From: Pardosa pseudoannulata
Taxonomy: Eukaryota > Arthropoda > Arachnida > Araneae > Lycosidae
NCBI GenBank assembly: GCA_032207245.1
Contig: CM063502.1
Coordinates: 47,155,904-47,219,903, forward strand
Reading direction: 5' to 3'
DNA: 64,000 bases
The notes under the pieces: generated by a model
What the model was told of the DNA's origin: nothing
The model's database searches: none
What the model saw: the letters and a program-made list of their open reading frames with translations, nothing else
Position numbers and translations under genes: made by a program
Part shown: one piece after another, positions 29,801-56,704 of the stretch
Layout: every line of letters begins with the position of its first letter
Numbering within the stretch: the stretch's first letter is position 1

Positions 29801-30964
29801 TAGAAATTAAAGGCAATAAGGTATTAAATATTTTTTGTAGATGACACATGATAATGTTGAATCATGAAAAACAGTATCGAAATCTAGAATTTATTGCATA
29901 TCCTTATAAAATCCGATAAAATGCTTGAATAATTTAAACTGGAACTTTAAAATGAGTTGTTATTACTCTCAGTGTAGATTAAAAAACACATTGTAATTCC
30001 CCACCGTAGAATTCAGTAATGGAGTATGTAATTAAAACTCAACTGATTCTTATTATTAGAGTTCATTCTTTAGGCAGTAATTCGAAACATTGTATGATTC
30101 TTCTTTCATCGTGGAATAATTTGTTTCATTAATATAAAAGTAAATTTATCTGTATCTCTTATTTTCGCATTATAAATTTACAAAAATGTTTTTCGATCAA
30201 GTTAATTTATACCATGATTTGATCAAGGGAAGATTTATTGTTCATGAAATATAGTAATATGTTATGGTAATTATAGCATATTACTATATAGTACTAATAA
30301 TTGTTATAGTAATATGTTATAAATGCATCTGATAAATGTAATGGATTCATTATCAATGCATTTGTTGGTTTGATTTGCGAATACTTCGGTTCTAAATTAT
30401 GTACTAGAAATATTCTGTAAATAGTGTAAGAAAATATGGTAAAAAAAAATCCACCACTGAGAATTATATTCATCTAATTGCTTACTCGAAACATAAGTCA
30501 ACAGCATGCTCAGCAATATGAGTCGGAAAAACAATAAAAGTCTTAAAAGATCTACAAAAAAAATAATAGATAAATGAAAATTATCTTTATTGTGCAATAG
30601 AGAGAATGACAGAGGAAAGATAAAAAAAATTTTAACTTTAAAAAAGAGGAGAGAAAATTCAATAATAATTATAAAAACAATGAATAAACGAATGAAAGAC
30701 GGAGATAAAATTTCGAATTGCATATCCAAGAAACATAAAATGGAGTTTCACTAGTAGGAGAAATACTAGACGTTTACATTATTATTAAAATTGAAAACAT
30801 GAAATTTAGGTCATAACGTCATGTGTTTCTCTCAAAATTAAACTATGGCATTACGTTAGACTTACGTAAGCACTGCGCTGATTTAAGGGGTTATCTCAAT
30901 AGTAATATTTTCTATCTGTGAGTTTTTTATTTCCAACTTAACACTAATGATATTTACGTTAGAC
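29801..30964. other. AT-rich desert
   Basis: A 110-codon minus-strand frame (30397-30729) is dominated by F, L and I from A/T-run sequence, with no motif. One inverted repeat lies at 30249. Confidence 0.5.
30249..30289. repeat. 13-bp perfect inverted repeat
   Basis: atatagtaatatg and catattactatat, 15 bases apart. A further direct copy of tatagtaatatgttat follows at about 30304. Confidence 0.75.
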
Positions 30965-31150
30965 CATGGGTTCCCAAGCTTTTTCAATAAGCGGCACACT
31001 AAGAATTTTGTCATTATTTAACGGCACCCCAATTGTAATATTTCTGCTTTATGTTAATCAAACACAGAAGTAAAAACGTTTTAGAGTGAATATAAAATAG
31101 CTTAAATTAAGAAGGAAACAAAAAAATTAAATTAAAATTTTAAAAAACCT
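30965..31150 (+). mobile_element. hAT-like terminal remnant
   Basis: catgggttcccaagctttttcaataagcggcacac resembles the common hAT end motif (CAGTGGTTCTCAAAC...CGGCAC). Decayed; no opposite end or transposase found. Confidence 0.45.
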
Positions 31151-31213
31151 TGAGTGGCAAAAAGAGACGTAACAAAAAGGGGAGGTGAAATCCCCCTTAA
31201 AGATTGTTGTGTG

Positions 31214-31215
<2 letters not shown>

Positions 31216-31290
<75 letters not shown>
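31216..31290. repeat. (TA)n(TG)n microsatellite
   Basis: About 14 TA then about 24 TG, bordering the dispersed repeat copy B. Confidence 0.95.
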
Positions 31291-31295
<5 letters not shown>

Positions 31296-31716
31296 AGACG
31301 GACTTCTCGATGGGTGGTTGCAGTCATGGCCATAAAAATGACACCGTTTTAGCTAAAGACCTTTATTAAGATAACGTTGGAGGACGGGTTCCCACTTCAT
31401 CATAGGGACAGGACAAACTGAGGGGTCAGCTAGCATGAAGTTATATGTACAAGACCTTTAACACCTGGGTCAACATCTGTGGGAATATCTCTAGAAAAAT
31501 CTGCCTCCGACAGCGTGCATCTCCTTTTTGTTTGGAAATTTCCTAAATTGTCCGCTAGGGCAATGTAGAGTTATATTTCGAAAACCCCTTCTCTGAGGGC
31601 GTAAACTGTAGCCCTAGTGGTCAATTTAGGTTAGGGGTTAAAAAGAGGAATGCAAAATGAATTTTTAGCCCTTGACTTCAGATTTGAAAACCCCTGAGAA
31701 TTTTCCTTACATACAT
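31291..31716 (+). repeat. Microsatellite-bounded dispersed repeat, copy B
   Basis: Follows (TA)n(TG)n and runs to ttccttacatacatatat. It matches the reverse complement of 27204-27748 but lacks about 165 bp between taataagacgga and cttctcgatggg. Both copies have the same microsatellite order at this end, so the microsatellite seems to belong to the element. Confidence 0.8.
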
Positions 31717-31876
31717 ATATTCATGAGGTTTGCTGCATTAATTTTGAAATATTAACTGAAGAGAGAGACCTTCCCCTGAAAAATTGCTCCCTACGCTCTG
31801 GATAAACGTAGTTCAATTTGAAATGTAGTAGAGTACGCTTTGCTTCCCTAAGTGAAGTTAATAGATTTGTGTCATA

Positions 31877-33395
31877 CACTCATGTCCATAAATTAAGGAT
31901 AATTCAGAATCACACAGAAATTGAGCTCTAAAATAAAAATTTCACCTGTAGAATTATCACACACATCTTGAAGAAGAATATGCAAATTGCAGGAAACCAC
32001 CAGATGGCGCGGATAGTACGTCACAATGACGAGAGTTTATGAAAAGGGTATATAAGGAATGGTAGCAAAGAAGTAAAATTGTTCACAAGCACTTTAAAAG
32101 CCTTTCAGTGCAATAACCGCATAGTTATGGCACAAAGGAAGCATTTGGATGATTTTTTACGTGGTAGAATTATCGGACGATTGGAATGTGGACGTACCCA
32201 GCTGGAAGTATGGAACTTGGAATCGCCCAGAGTGTCATCTCCAGGCTTTGGCAATGATTCAAACATGATGGTAATGTGAATAGATGTTACAGCACAGTAC
32301 GCCCCCGACAACATGTACGCCCCCGAGTTACTACGCCGAATGATGACCGGTATTTGGCAGTTACTGCCAAAAGAAACAGACGGAGCACAGCATCAGACCT
32401 GTCTCGTCAGCTCTCTTCAGCTACCGGTACGACAGTTTCAAGGCAGACCGTGTACAGACGCTTAGGGAACATTGGTCTATATGCTCGTAGGCCTGTCAGA
32501 TGTGTTCCCCTTACCGCAACTCACTGTCGCCTGCGATTATGCTGGGCTAGAGAGCATGCATTGTGGACACCGCAACAGTGGTCTTGTGTGATGTTTTCCG
32601 ACGAGTCCAGGTTCAGTTTACATTCTGATTCTCGCCGGACTTTCATATGGAGAGCGCCAGGTACCCGTTACCACCAAGAGAACACCATTGAACGACACCG
32701 TTACGGTGGTGCAGGATGGCTCGTTTGGGGAGGAATTATTCTTGGTTCCAGAACTGACCTGCATGTTCAGAGTGTAACGATGACAGGCCACATCTATCGG
32801 GATGTCATTCTGGAACAACATGTACGTTTGTTTCGGGGCGCCATGGGTCCTGAATTTCTGTATATGGATGACAACGCCCGACCTCACCGTGCAAACATTG
32901 TAGACGAATGCCTTCAATCGGAGGATATCACCCGTATGGATTGGCCAGCATACTCACCGGACTTGAATCCAATAGAGCATGTGTGGGACATGCTTGGCCG
33001 ACGAATTGCAGCCCGTCAACCCCCTCCCAACTGTCTATCGGAACTTCGGAGGGCATTGCTTGATGAGTGGTGTAATTTTCCCCAAGATCAGATTGATAAT
33101 CTGATACTCAGCATGCGTAGGCGTTGTAACGCTTGTATTGCATCGTCCGGGAGACATACTCCGTATTAACCATCATACTAACCATGTTATACTGTTTTCT
33201 GTAAATAGGTTCTTTTTTTAAATTTGCTCCAGGGAGTAAAAATCGCAATTTTTATTAATTATGTCAAACATATAGCATCTTTTTTGCTCTTTACCTTTTT
33301 TTTAATAAATAGACTTTACAAATAAGTCAAATTTGTTTTGTTTTTGTCTCTTTCATTGCCTGAACTTCATTATCTTTAATTTATGGACATGAGTG
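31877..33395 (+). mobile_element. Second Tc1-like DNA transposon, nearly intact
   Basis: A 1519-bp element with 27-bp terminal inverted repeats (31877-31903 and 33369-33395, cactcatgtccataaattaa; one mismatch) and flanking TA dinucleotides (31875-31876, 33396-33397). It is much more GC-rich than its surroundings, marking it as an insertion. It carries one transposase gene on the plus strand. The terminal sequence is unrelated to that of the element at 1423, so these are two families. Confidence 0.92.
32127..33169 (+). pseudogene. Tc1-like DD34E transposase with one frameshift and one stop
   Basis: The natural start is probably ATG 32127 (MAQRKHLDDFLRGRIIGRLE, a helix-turn-helix start). Around 32211 one base appears lost, and in the resumed frame a TGA lies at 32255-32257 where an arginine codon CGA would fit. 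From 32276 to the stop at 33169 the frame is open for 297 residues. In that frame the catalytic residues are D109 (in FSDES), D199 (in MDDNARPH) and E234 (in NPIEHVW), with 34 residues between the last two. The domain ends in a basic RRRCNACIASSGRHTPY tail. The C-terminal catalytic domain is complete; the DNA-binding N-terminus is cut off by two lesions. Confidence 0.9.
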
Positions 33396-33397
33396 TA

Positions 33398-36300
33398 GTT
33401 GGCATGAATGGGAAAATGAAAACCCTCGAAAAATATTTTAAAGATATTAGTGAATAATATATTGCGGTGTGAGAAAGAAATTAGAAACAAAGTTCATAAA
33501 ATATTTCCTGAAGTGACACTGAAATGGTACAAATGGTACGTTTATCAAATGATTTTTATGAACAAGATTGGCAAACTTTAAGACATCTGCACTTAAATGA
33601 ACCTACATCAATTAAAATTAAGATTACATTTTGTGCCTACAACTTGTACGAAACATTATATAGAAACAGATATTGAGACTTAAAATGACAAAATAACAAA
33701 ATCTCAATATACATATAATGAAATGGAAAGTTTCTTAGGCTCTTAATTATGTTTCTAAGCACATGTTTGCTTGCAGTAAGAAAGGTTCATTTTATTTTTG
33801 AATTTAAAGCCTCTTTTTATGCCTAGTAGTCTAGAACATAGGCATAGATTTACCTAAAATTTTTCTTTCTAATCTGATGAAAGTTATCAACTCTGCTCTT
33901 CTACATATTAATAAGACAGGATTTTTCTTAAAATACAATTAATTTTTTACTTATTTACCATATCAGAAAAAAATTACTTATTTTTTATAACAGATAGGCT
34001 ACCATCAAAATATAGTCATGGAATGCACTGAACATTTACTCTGCTAATTAAGTGGGATGAAAATTAGGCCCGTTTCTCTTTTTCTTTTGATTCCCCGTCT
34101 CCAATACGCTTAATATATTTACTGTTACAGCAAATTCTAAATTCAGTTAAATTTCTAAAACTTCACAGAATCGGTAAAAATAATTGTGTTTCCATCTTTA
34201 TCGTGATGGAAAATTCCTCAGTAAAAACAACTTTATTTTTTTTACCTCTATATTAAAATTATCATACTCATGTGTAAATTATAATATACAGTTCTGAATT
34301 TAGTTGATTTGTAAACTGTCTTCTATATTATAGGTAAAACTAGCACTCTCGTACTAACCGGCAGTGTGTATGGTTTTAAATCTTTATTCTAAAGTTACTG
34401 AAAATCTGGAATTCAACTATAAAAATTAAGCTTTGTTGTAGTTTTCAATGATTATTTAGAATTTATTTTCTGATCAGTAATGTACTTATCCTCTTTGCAA
34501 TACAAAGAGATATCAAGTTTAAAAAGTCATTATAGTAGTTAATAGCTCTATTGGTCAAATGATATATCAAAGCTGATTTATGCCAGGTAGCAGGAGTCAA
34601 ATAGGAGCTCGCTGTGTCCGGTAATATTTATTTGATAAAGAAAATTAAATGTTGAATGAATTCAAGTATAGGCTATTGGGTTCTTGCTGTCTCGTAACAT
34701 CTGTGTTAGAATTTGCTCAGTCAGTCTAATTTATGTTTGCTTATTTCATCACTGATTCATAATGAACTCGAAAATTTATGTTCTAGTCATGCATATATCA
34801 CTTTATTTTTAGAATTTTATGAGTACATTGTAAAAAACCAATTCATTTGTGTATTTTTAATGAATAATATTATTCAGAAGTATTATGAAATAATTTATAT
34901 CTAAACTCAGAGTAACATGTGAACATCAATTTAAAAATAGTTCTGATCAGATAAATATAATTACAGCTCTTAAAACTGTTATTTGTTTATATAAATTGCT
35001 GGAATCGATTAAAGTCAACTTATTGTGTGAACATCGTTTTTCACTAATACAGCCTTTTAAACTTCTGATATTTCAATACAACTATATTCTCGTCTCAATA
35101 TAAATCAATGGAACAAACCAAAGATTGACTTTTCATAATTTTCTATCCAATTAAATTGTGAGACAGTGGCTCCATGTGAGATCTCACTTGGTCTCTTTTA
35201 AGCTCCATGTAAGTCCATACAGTTACATGTTCACTGTAACCCCTTTTTTTTATGACAGTTTTCGTTCTTTAAAGCGCTTAGTGGGGATGGTGGTTTCTCA
35301 CTGTAAGACTTGAAATTTTCTTCTTTTCTCAAATGACAAATGAGTTTAATGCTGATTTCACATTTAGAAAGCTTTTATCCTCGACTATAGCAGTATTTTT
35401 TGACAGTTAACTGTTATTTATAATATGACTGTTAACCACCTGTGATATGCCAATGTTTACATTTATTAAATAAACATTTGGTTTCAAGTTTCGCATGATT
35501 TTCTATTTCACCGATTTCTGTAGTATGTTTTAACTTACTTTACATTATTTTATATTTTTTTAAACTTTCGAAAAGGAAAATTTCCTGTTTGAAGTATATT
35601 TTTTAACCCACCTGCATCTCATATGTTGTTTGATCGGCATGGGAGCATTTGATCGGATAAAATTTCTTTCTCTGTGTAATTAACTTTTTTGTAATTTTAA
35701 GCTCTTAATTATGTTCATGCCATTCTGTGCAGTCTGATAATATTTTTCTGTAGTATTGTCACTGCACTTTTTAAAAGCTAGTTATAATTCGTTTTACGTG
35801 TGATGCATCAATTTCATTTTATTTTAAAAGGCATTTTTGTATTGTTACGTAGGTGTTTTATGATTTTCCATTTTTAATCTCACCTTTTCACTAAGAATTC
35901 TTTAAAAAATAGTGTTTCAAAAGTTTAAGTTGATCTTATGAATAAATATATGTGATGTTGAAAGAGTTATATCACTAAATTGTTTTAAGTGATTAAGTAA
36001 GAGTTTTTTTCTTCTTCTCTTTTTCTGTAAAATTTTAATCTTGTATTGTTATTTATTCACTATTTGCCAGTTACACTATGTAATTTTTTTTAAAATACAG
36101 GCTTTAATATTTAGTATGTAATTGAAGGGTTTTTTTTTTTTCTGATGATAATATTTTTTCAAACCAAATATTATACTCATTTTCATGATTGTTCATGTCT
36201 AAAAATTACAGATTTTGATCTTTCAACCGTTTTAAGACTGGTTTTTATCTCTTATCATATATTTTTTATTTTACAAGAGAACTTATTGTTATTTGTATTT

Positions 36301-36504
36301 TTAAATGATATTGTTTAAATAATTTGAAATGTGTAGTGAAATAGTGTTTCTAAAAGTGTTATTGATGTAAAGCAAAATTGGTTTGAACTATAGATCAGGA
36401 TGCTAATAATTTGAAGTGTATATGCAGAAATTTTATAAAATTCGCTGATGGCAGAAGAGTTCTTATATCACTAATAATATATGCTTGTGTATATATATTT
36501 CTAG
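33398..36504. other. AT-rich sequence upstream of the otopetrin coding region
   Basis: The promoter and any non-coding first exon should lie here or further upstream. The stretch is very T-rich from about 35400. I see no convincing TATA/initiator pair or CpG-rich promoter. Confidence 0.45.
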
Positions 36505-36519
36505 GTATTTGATCTCACA

Positions 36520-50353
<13,834 letters not shown>

Positions 50354-52260
50354 TTTGTTGAATTTCTTCTAAGTGCATTTTGACATCATCTTGAGAGTAT
50401 AAGTTAAATTATGCTACCATCAATTTGAGTTGTCTCTATATATTTCTCCTGTTAGTAATATGAATCCTCTAATACTGAAGTCAAATATAGAGATTGTTAA
50501 ACCAAACTTTTTTTTATAATGTTTTTATCAGCATGCTTAATGTCTGTGGTTTTTTACATATATGCTTACATTTTTATAAATTTTTAAAGAGAGCATCATG
50601 GGATTTCAAAATACATTGTTTTAATTGTATATATTCAAATATATTATCAGCATCTTTTTGTTATTTATTCATTATTGAAGTGTTTTGTTAAGAACTATCA
50701 CCCATTTCATATGATGATTTATCTGAGAGAATTGGTTCTTATACAAAAAATATTGTGCTATCCAATTTAATTTTTCTAGTTCCTTAAATATATTTTAATA
50801 GATCATGTGCTATTTAAAACATAAAATGTATCCTGAAGTAGATACACAAATATGTATCTAGTCATTTATTAAAATACTATCTTGTTCAAGACCAATTGTT
50901 TTGGTATGTTCACTAATAGTGCCAAAAACAAAACAATTATGATGTGCCTTTAATAGCTTAAATATTTTGAGTGTCTGAATACTTTTTTCATATGTAATCT
51001 TTTGTATTTTCACTATACACTCTTTGGATATATTCTACATATGATGTATTTTTTAGATCTTTTATATTTGTCATTTATAAATTTATGTATGTTTATATAC
51101 AATTTCTAGTATACATGACATTTTATGCTTTTCTTCTGTATCTTAAAAGCATTGTTGATGTTATTTCATATGTATTTGTAGCTATAGACTCCCAGTTTAG
51201 TATTAAAGATAATCACATCTTATTGAACTGGTAGAATAATTTGATATGGTGGTATTATAAATAATCAGTATATTTTACCTTTTATTATTATTTTTTAAAT
51301 TATCTTAAGGTAGTATTTTCTTACCTTTGTAATTATTAATATTTAAGGTATTACATTTGTTAAATGTGAAAGTATTTAAAGTTTTGTAAGTACTTACTAT
51401 TCTAAATAACATCATTCCTAACATTTCAAACTAGGGATGTTCATTTTAACTATAAAATAGATTGAATACAAACATTTCTTCTTAAGCATTGTTTTTGAAA
51501 CTATAATCATTCCTATAGATTATATTTATCCTTAAATTTCTTTTGTATTTTTTTTTTTTCAAAAGAAGTCAAAGAATCACTTGTTAGCTGAAACACACTT
51601 TATGTTTTGATAATTTATGCTATTTTGCAGCTAGAAAATGGAACAAGTTTTTTGTTTGTAATAATCTCTTTTACACATTCAGTAATGTTTTTAAATGGAC
51701 GGTGATTACTTTAATGTCATAAAATCTCAACATTATTATAATTTGCTTTATGATCTGAAATGTGTATTTGTAGTGTTATATTCTTAAAGTATTATTTTGC
51801 ATTTTATAACTAAATGGTAAAATATTTCTTTACTTAAAATTGTTTTTGAAATTTCTCATTATTTGTTAAAGCTTGACTGCTCCATAAGTAATTCCAAATG
51901 GAGAGCAGTTTGTGTGGATCTGAAATATGTTTAATGAAAAGTGCTTTAATGTTTTTTACTGATTGAAAAAAAAATGTGATATGTTAAACATTTAGATATA
52001 TTTTATTTCATATATTATAAATGATGTTCTGTGTTAATGTTCTTTCCAGTTTTGGATTTAAAGTGCCTTTACAAATTCATTTTTTTACAGTATCATTTGA
52101 TACTATATATTTTTGAATAACAAAAGCTGAGATGTAATCTGTAGCAAAATAACAAATTAGAATTATGATTTTAGTGCATTAAGCTTGTCGAAAGTGATTT
52201 AATAAACTAATTTTTTTACTAATATGATGTGTTTATTTTGTAATAAAATTTATTCTTTCA
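50354..52260 (+). other. Probable 3' UTR of the otopetrin gene
   Basis: After the stop codon the sequence is AT-rich with no credible reading frame. The first AATAAA I can find downstream is at 52201, with a second (taataaaattt) at about 52241. A 3' UTR of roughly 1.85-1.9 kb is therefore inferred. A T-rich stretch follows. The exact cleavage site is not determined. Confidence 0.45.
52201..52247 (+). promoter_or_regulatory. Candidate polyadenylation signals (AATAAA x2)
   Basis: AATAAA occurs at 52201 and again at about 52242, followed by T-rich sequence. No earlier AATAAA was seen after the otopetrin stop codon. In such AT-rich DNA the motif is not rare, so only position supports this. Confidence 0.4.
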
Positions 52261-52373
52261 CTTTTTTTAATGTAGATTTTATTATTTAGTAGTTGAATGT
52301 CCTAGATAATTGAAATTATCATTGAAGTAATTCATTTATGTCTAAAAATATAAAGACATTACCTTTTCTGTAT

Positions 52374-52545
52374 ACAATGGCTGATTTTGTGGGACACTCT
52401 CTGTACCATACTCCATGGTTTTGAATCCTTCTACTAGCATGAGTGTTTGGATTAATTTGAAGATTGCTATAATCAGTAGAGCCCAGTCAATCACCTTGTC
52501 CAGTAACCCTTGTATATAAAAAAGTTGACCAGAGCAATCATATAT
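52374..52545 (+). repeat. SINE family 1, degenerate copy
   Basis: Ordered matches to the consensus body (ttttgaatccttctactagcatgagtgtt, atcagtagagcccagtc, agtaacccttgtatataaaaaagttgacc). Lies just downstream of the proposed otopetrin 3' end. Confidence 0.5.
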
Positions 52546-53043
52546 CCAATCACTATTACATTGGACATTGGTTTCTTATCAATTTGGGTCTGGTGCATTT
52601 GAGGTTAACAATTCATTTATGATAGTCTTTAATATATGAATTTAACTACCCTTACTAGAGATCTGGGTGAATAAAGCATAATTTTTTCTTTAAAAATATA
52701 TGAATCTCTTGTTCTTTGGGTCTATTTTAAATTGTTCAGGTTGTAATTTATGAAATCTTTTTTGAAATGCTGAAAAAATGGTAGAACATACAATAGTTCT
52801 GAAACTAATAAATTATGTTAAGTTTATGCTGTGGTAATTTGTGCAAGCACCCTAGACTGAATTTTAAACTAGACCAGTTTTTTGTTATAAGGTTAACAGT
52901 TTAGCTTTAAATTTTTAAAGGATTTCATTGTGTTGATATAACATTTAAAATTTAATTTCAACTATACCTTAGTTGTTCATCAGTGATACAGTATCTTGGA
53001 GGTTTAAGAATTTTCATACGAAAAAATCTAATGTTTTTGAACC

Positions 53044-53235
53044 AGTGGTACTCAAACTTTTTATATTTTTGGTGTGCTTGTTGATTCCAGTTTTTTCCAT
53101 TATGTCTTTTAATGAGTAATATCTGCAAAATAGTTAATTGTGATGTATTTCATTCAGAAGGGTTTAATAAAAAAATAAATATCAGTAAGTTTTGTAAAGG
53201 CTTGGTAAAATAAAGCATTTTAGGCCACAAATATT
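53044..53235 (+). mobile_element. hAT-like terminal remnant
   Basis: cagtggtactcaaactttttatatttttggtgtgc matches the hAT end motif closely at its first 15 bases. The interior is AT-rich and non-coding, and the far end was not identified. Confidence 0.5.
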
Positions 53236-53710
53236 TATTGAAAAATTTGTAATAAATACTTGCAGGCTTTGCCTATTTGAAGACATGAATAAAACTCTTA
53301 AAATATATGTTACTATCAAAATATATACATTAATTCTCCCTTAAATCTACCAAAAAAATCCTTGTCCCAAAATAAATAAATAAAACATTACAAAATAATC
53401 TTTCAGTTTCAGTGATGCATATTGCTACAATGTCTAGTTCATTCTGCTTTTCTATTCATTAACTCTATTTCAGCACTCTGTCTTCTCTATGCATACCATG
53501 TAATATATATATATATATTCAGAATTTTTAAAAGCTCGCAATAAGATTCTCTATTTCTTCTAAACCTATTAAATAAGTGCACAATAGTTTTAATTAAAAT
53601 AAGGTCATGAGAACTTTAGATCAAAAACAAACTGTCTAATTTTTCCCTATAAAAGTGTTTGATTCAGGGAGGAAAATGAAAATATTTAGTTATATGTAAT
53701 GCATATATTA

Positions 53711-53925
53711 ATTGGCAGGCCCAGCTTTAAGCTATGGCACACTAGGTGCAATCAAGGGATGTCATCAAAAAAGAGGCATGTTCCACCACACTCCTTTTTT
53801 TCATCTTTTCTATTATATTGCTTTTTACATCCTACATATGTTACATTACATTTTATTTTCATCTTTTACATTTTTTTAAATCGATTTTATCATATTTTCC
53901 ATATTTCCAACTGATGTAATTAAAA

Positions 53926-53993
<68 letters not shown>

Positions 53994-54572
53994 ATCAAAG
54001 TGTTACCATTTATCATGAGTAAATAAGCTGTTAAATACAATAAAAATACATAATTTTATTAACTATAAAACACTTAAAAAGTATATTTTCTTATCAATAT
54101 AACTTTTTCAGCTCATTTCAAATGAAGACAGATAATAAAAGTATAACAACACTCATAACAATGAATATTGTGTATTTTCTATTAAAATTTATTAAGTATA
54201 ATACAGCCAAAATCAAATATATTAATAAACTCATTTATTGAAAAATAAGTACTTAATTAAAAATGTTTATAGAAATGTAGTCATATTTACCGGTAACACT
54301 TAACACTAGTACTTAAAAGTTTACTTTCAAAGTTAAAAATATCTCATATCAAAAGTTAATAAAAATATTGCATTCTTAAAATAAAAGCTTTTTCTCAAGC
54401 ATTTATTGAAAAAATTCAACAGCTAATGTTTTTTAATTTTGAAAATTTTTAAATATTGTTGCAGAAACTTTTCAAAAAACAATCTATAGGCATCAATAGA
54501 AAATTTTTTTTAAATTTTAAATTTATTAGTCAGGTTGAAGGGTTGCCGTATACCCTTGATCCGGCCTTGGTT
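53711..54572. mobile_element. Possible DNA element with short GGCC-type inverted ends
   Basis: attggcaggcccagctttaagctatggcac at the left and, reversed from the right end near 54565, ccaaggccggatcaagggtatacggcaac share an AGGCC...TATRCGGCA-like pattern. A (TA)n array (53933-53991) lies inside. Boundary and superfamily are uncertain. Confidence 0.3.
53929..53991. repeat. (TA)n microsatellite after A-run
   Basis: taaaaaaaaaaaa followed by about 55 bp of TA. Confidence 0.9.
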
Positions 54573-54884
54573 ATTGGACAGTAAGATTTAATCAATGATT
54601 ATTTCTGAAATAGTGAGTGTTCTCAAACTCTCTTTAACCGACAAATTTCTATGACAAAAACCAATAATTTATTGTTGGTTAAAGAAAAAGACATTCGTCC
54701 GAAATCTAATTTACATTGTAATGCTAATTAACATTATTAGTTAAAGACATAGAGTTAGCTATAATTAACATCGCAGCAAATTGAGATTCTATGCGTATGT
54801 TACATTATAAAAGCGGCACTGCGTGAAAATCTCAACTAATTTAATAAAATTACAAGTAAAAATTGAAAGGAGGCTTTATCTCTT

Positions 54885-54985
54885 AACCCTTTGGAGACTA
54901 TTGGGACATATGTGTCCCACCAGTGTAATAGAATTGTTTGCACGATTACTGGGTTTTATATATTACACCTAAAATGTCTAAAAGG
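54885..54985 (+). mobile_element. Possible solo end of a piggyBac-like element
   Basis: ttaaccctttggagactattgggacatatgtgtccca has the TTAA plus CCCTTT start and internal gggacatatgtgtccc palindrome common in piggyBac-type ends. No matching second end was found nearby. Confidence 0.35.
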
Positions 54986-56704
54986 ACACGTATATCTCGG
55001 TCCTTAGCGTAAAAAAGGGCGTACCCTATATTCACAAAATTATCATTTATTTATATTAGTGTCCACATTTACATCTCAGGTATAACACAAGTAAACAAAA
55101 AATTAATCAGATTCTAAATGATAAAGAAAGCTGTCTTAATGATTTTCCTCCAAATTGGAATGAATGAATATTTTAAGAGGTTTTTAAATATCTTCGATAA
55201 CTGTAATCAAGGAAATTCACATATGGCGAAATCAATTTTTCGAATCCGTCGATGTTCTTTATTTTCGTCTCTTATGGATCTGTGATTATACATGAGTCCG
55301 TGTACACCGATATCTTGTACTTATTTGATAATTTTCCAGTTCTTATATGTTTTAAAGAATGTTTGACCATTTTAACTTATTATCTTGTTTTATGGATGAA
55401 TATTCTTTATTTTAAATACTTATTACCTTTTACGTATGCTTATAAATTTTTAGTTAATAATTTTTTTTTTAATTTTGAAATATTATGTAAAGAAACGGTA
55501 GTTAATTAGTGTATGACTAAGGCTTTAGTATTGTTTAAAGTATCGCATCTCAACAGCTAAATCCATGAATCGTTTTCGCAGTAAAAAACATTTTTGGGTG
55601 AAATTAATTAGTATTTTGGGGTTTTTTAATTACTATCTCCGCTAATTAAGGTCATACAAAGATTACACTTGACGAAAGGAGCTCCCCAGAATTTCTCAAA
55701 TCCTTGAATACTTGTCTCGACCCCAAAACTCCTTTCCGTTTTTGTGGAGTTAGGGTCACGTACAAACAGACGAGAACATATTTCAATATATGAAAGATAA
55801 TCAATGTGATAGAATGAGTCTGTTGATCACTCCATTTTTCCACTAATGATGGATTTAAATTGGATAAACCTACCCTAATGTCTTTTTCTTTACATCGAGT
55901 TTATGACAGTAAGTTCAGAAAACTCAGGTTCATCCGAATAAGTATACGGAATTTAAAATTTCTGGGGCTTAACACATAAGAATGGATAATTCCTTTTTAC
56001 TGACAATCTTAAATTCCTCTTAATCACAATAATCAGCTGATAGTCTTGTTATCAATTTTCGTCTGAGTTGTATTGAATGAACAATAGACGTCATTGCAGA
56101 GTAAATTGATATCCATTTATATACGAACATAAAATATGAGACTTCTATCAAAGGTCAGGAAAAACAGTTTGCATTAGGTAAGCTTAATGTCATGACTTAT
56201 GAAATTGAATGAAAAGATAAAATTATGCTGTATATCGCTGATCTGTCAGGATGCCAGAGCCTCCCAGTGCACCGAGCCACACTTTTCGAGAAACGCAGTT
56301 TTTAAATATTTAATATCTCTATAATGCTCTTCTCAATTATACAGTCTATATCAAAATATTGCTTTATAAAATGGATCATTTGTAAAAATACATGTGGACT
56401 CACGAAAATTTTTTAAAGATTGCCTAATAAGCTGATACTTGCCCCTCCCTCCACGGGTCTAAAATATAAATACAGATTTTGTAATTAAAAAAAATGAAAT
56501 TGTAATTATCCCTAAAGGTGATTCAAATTAATAGACTATCTATAAAAGTTTGAGATTCATCAACGTTGATGATAAATTTTGCACAAAGACGCCTCTGTAG
56601 ATCTAATTCATGTTTAAAGGCTCGTTTAAACGTCAGATTTAAATTGAGTCACACAAAAGCCTTATCGAATTCTTCTAATACTGGAGCTCTACGCAATGAG
56701 GGTC
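54986..56704. other. AT-rich sequence with slightly GC-richer patches
   Basis: Patches near 55660-55770 and 56240-56300 are less AT-rich and may be decayed repeats. No gene was supported. Confidence 0.45.

Noticed and set aside
30397..30729. 110-codon minus-strand frame
   Set aside because: Dominated by F, I and L from A/T-run DNA; no motif, start context or splice support.
32105..32917. Minus-strand frames opposite the transposase
   Set aside because: They are shadows of the plus-strand Tc1-like gene.
35150..36500. Promoter of the otopetrin gene
   Set aside because: Many TATA-like strings occur in this T-rich DNA, so none can be chosen without transcript data.
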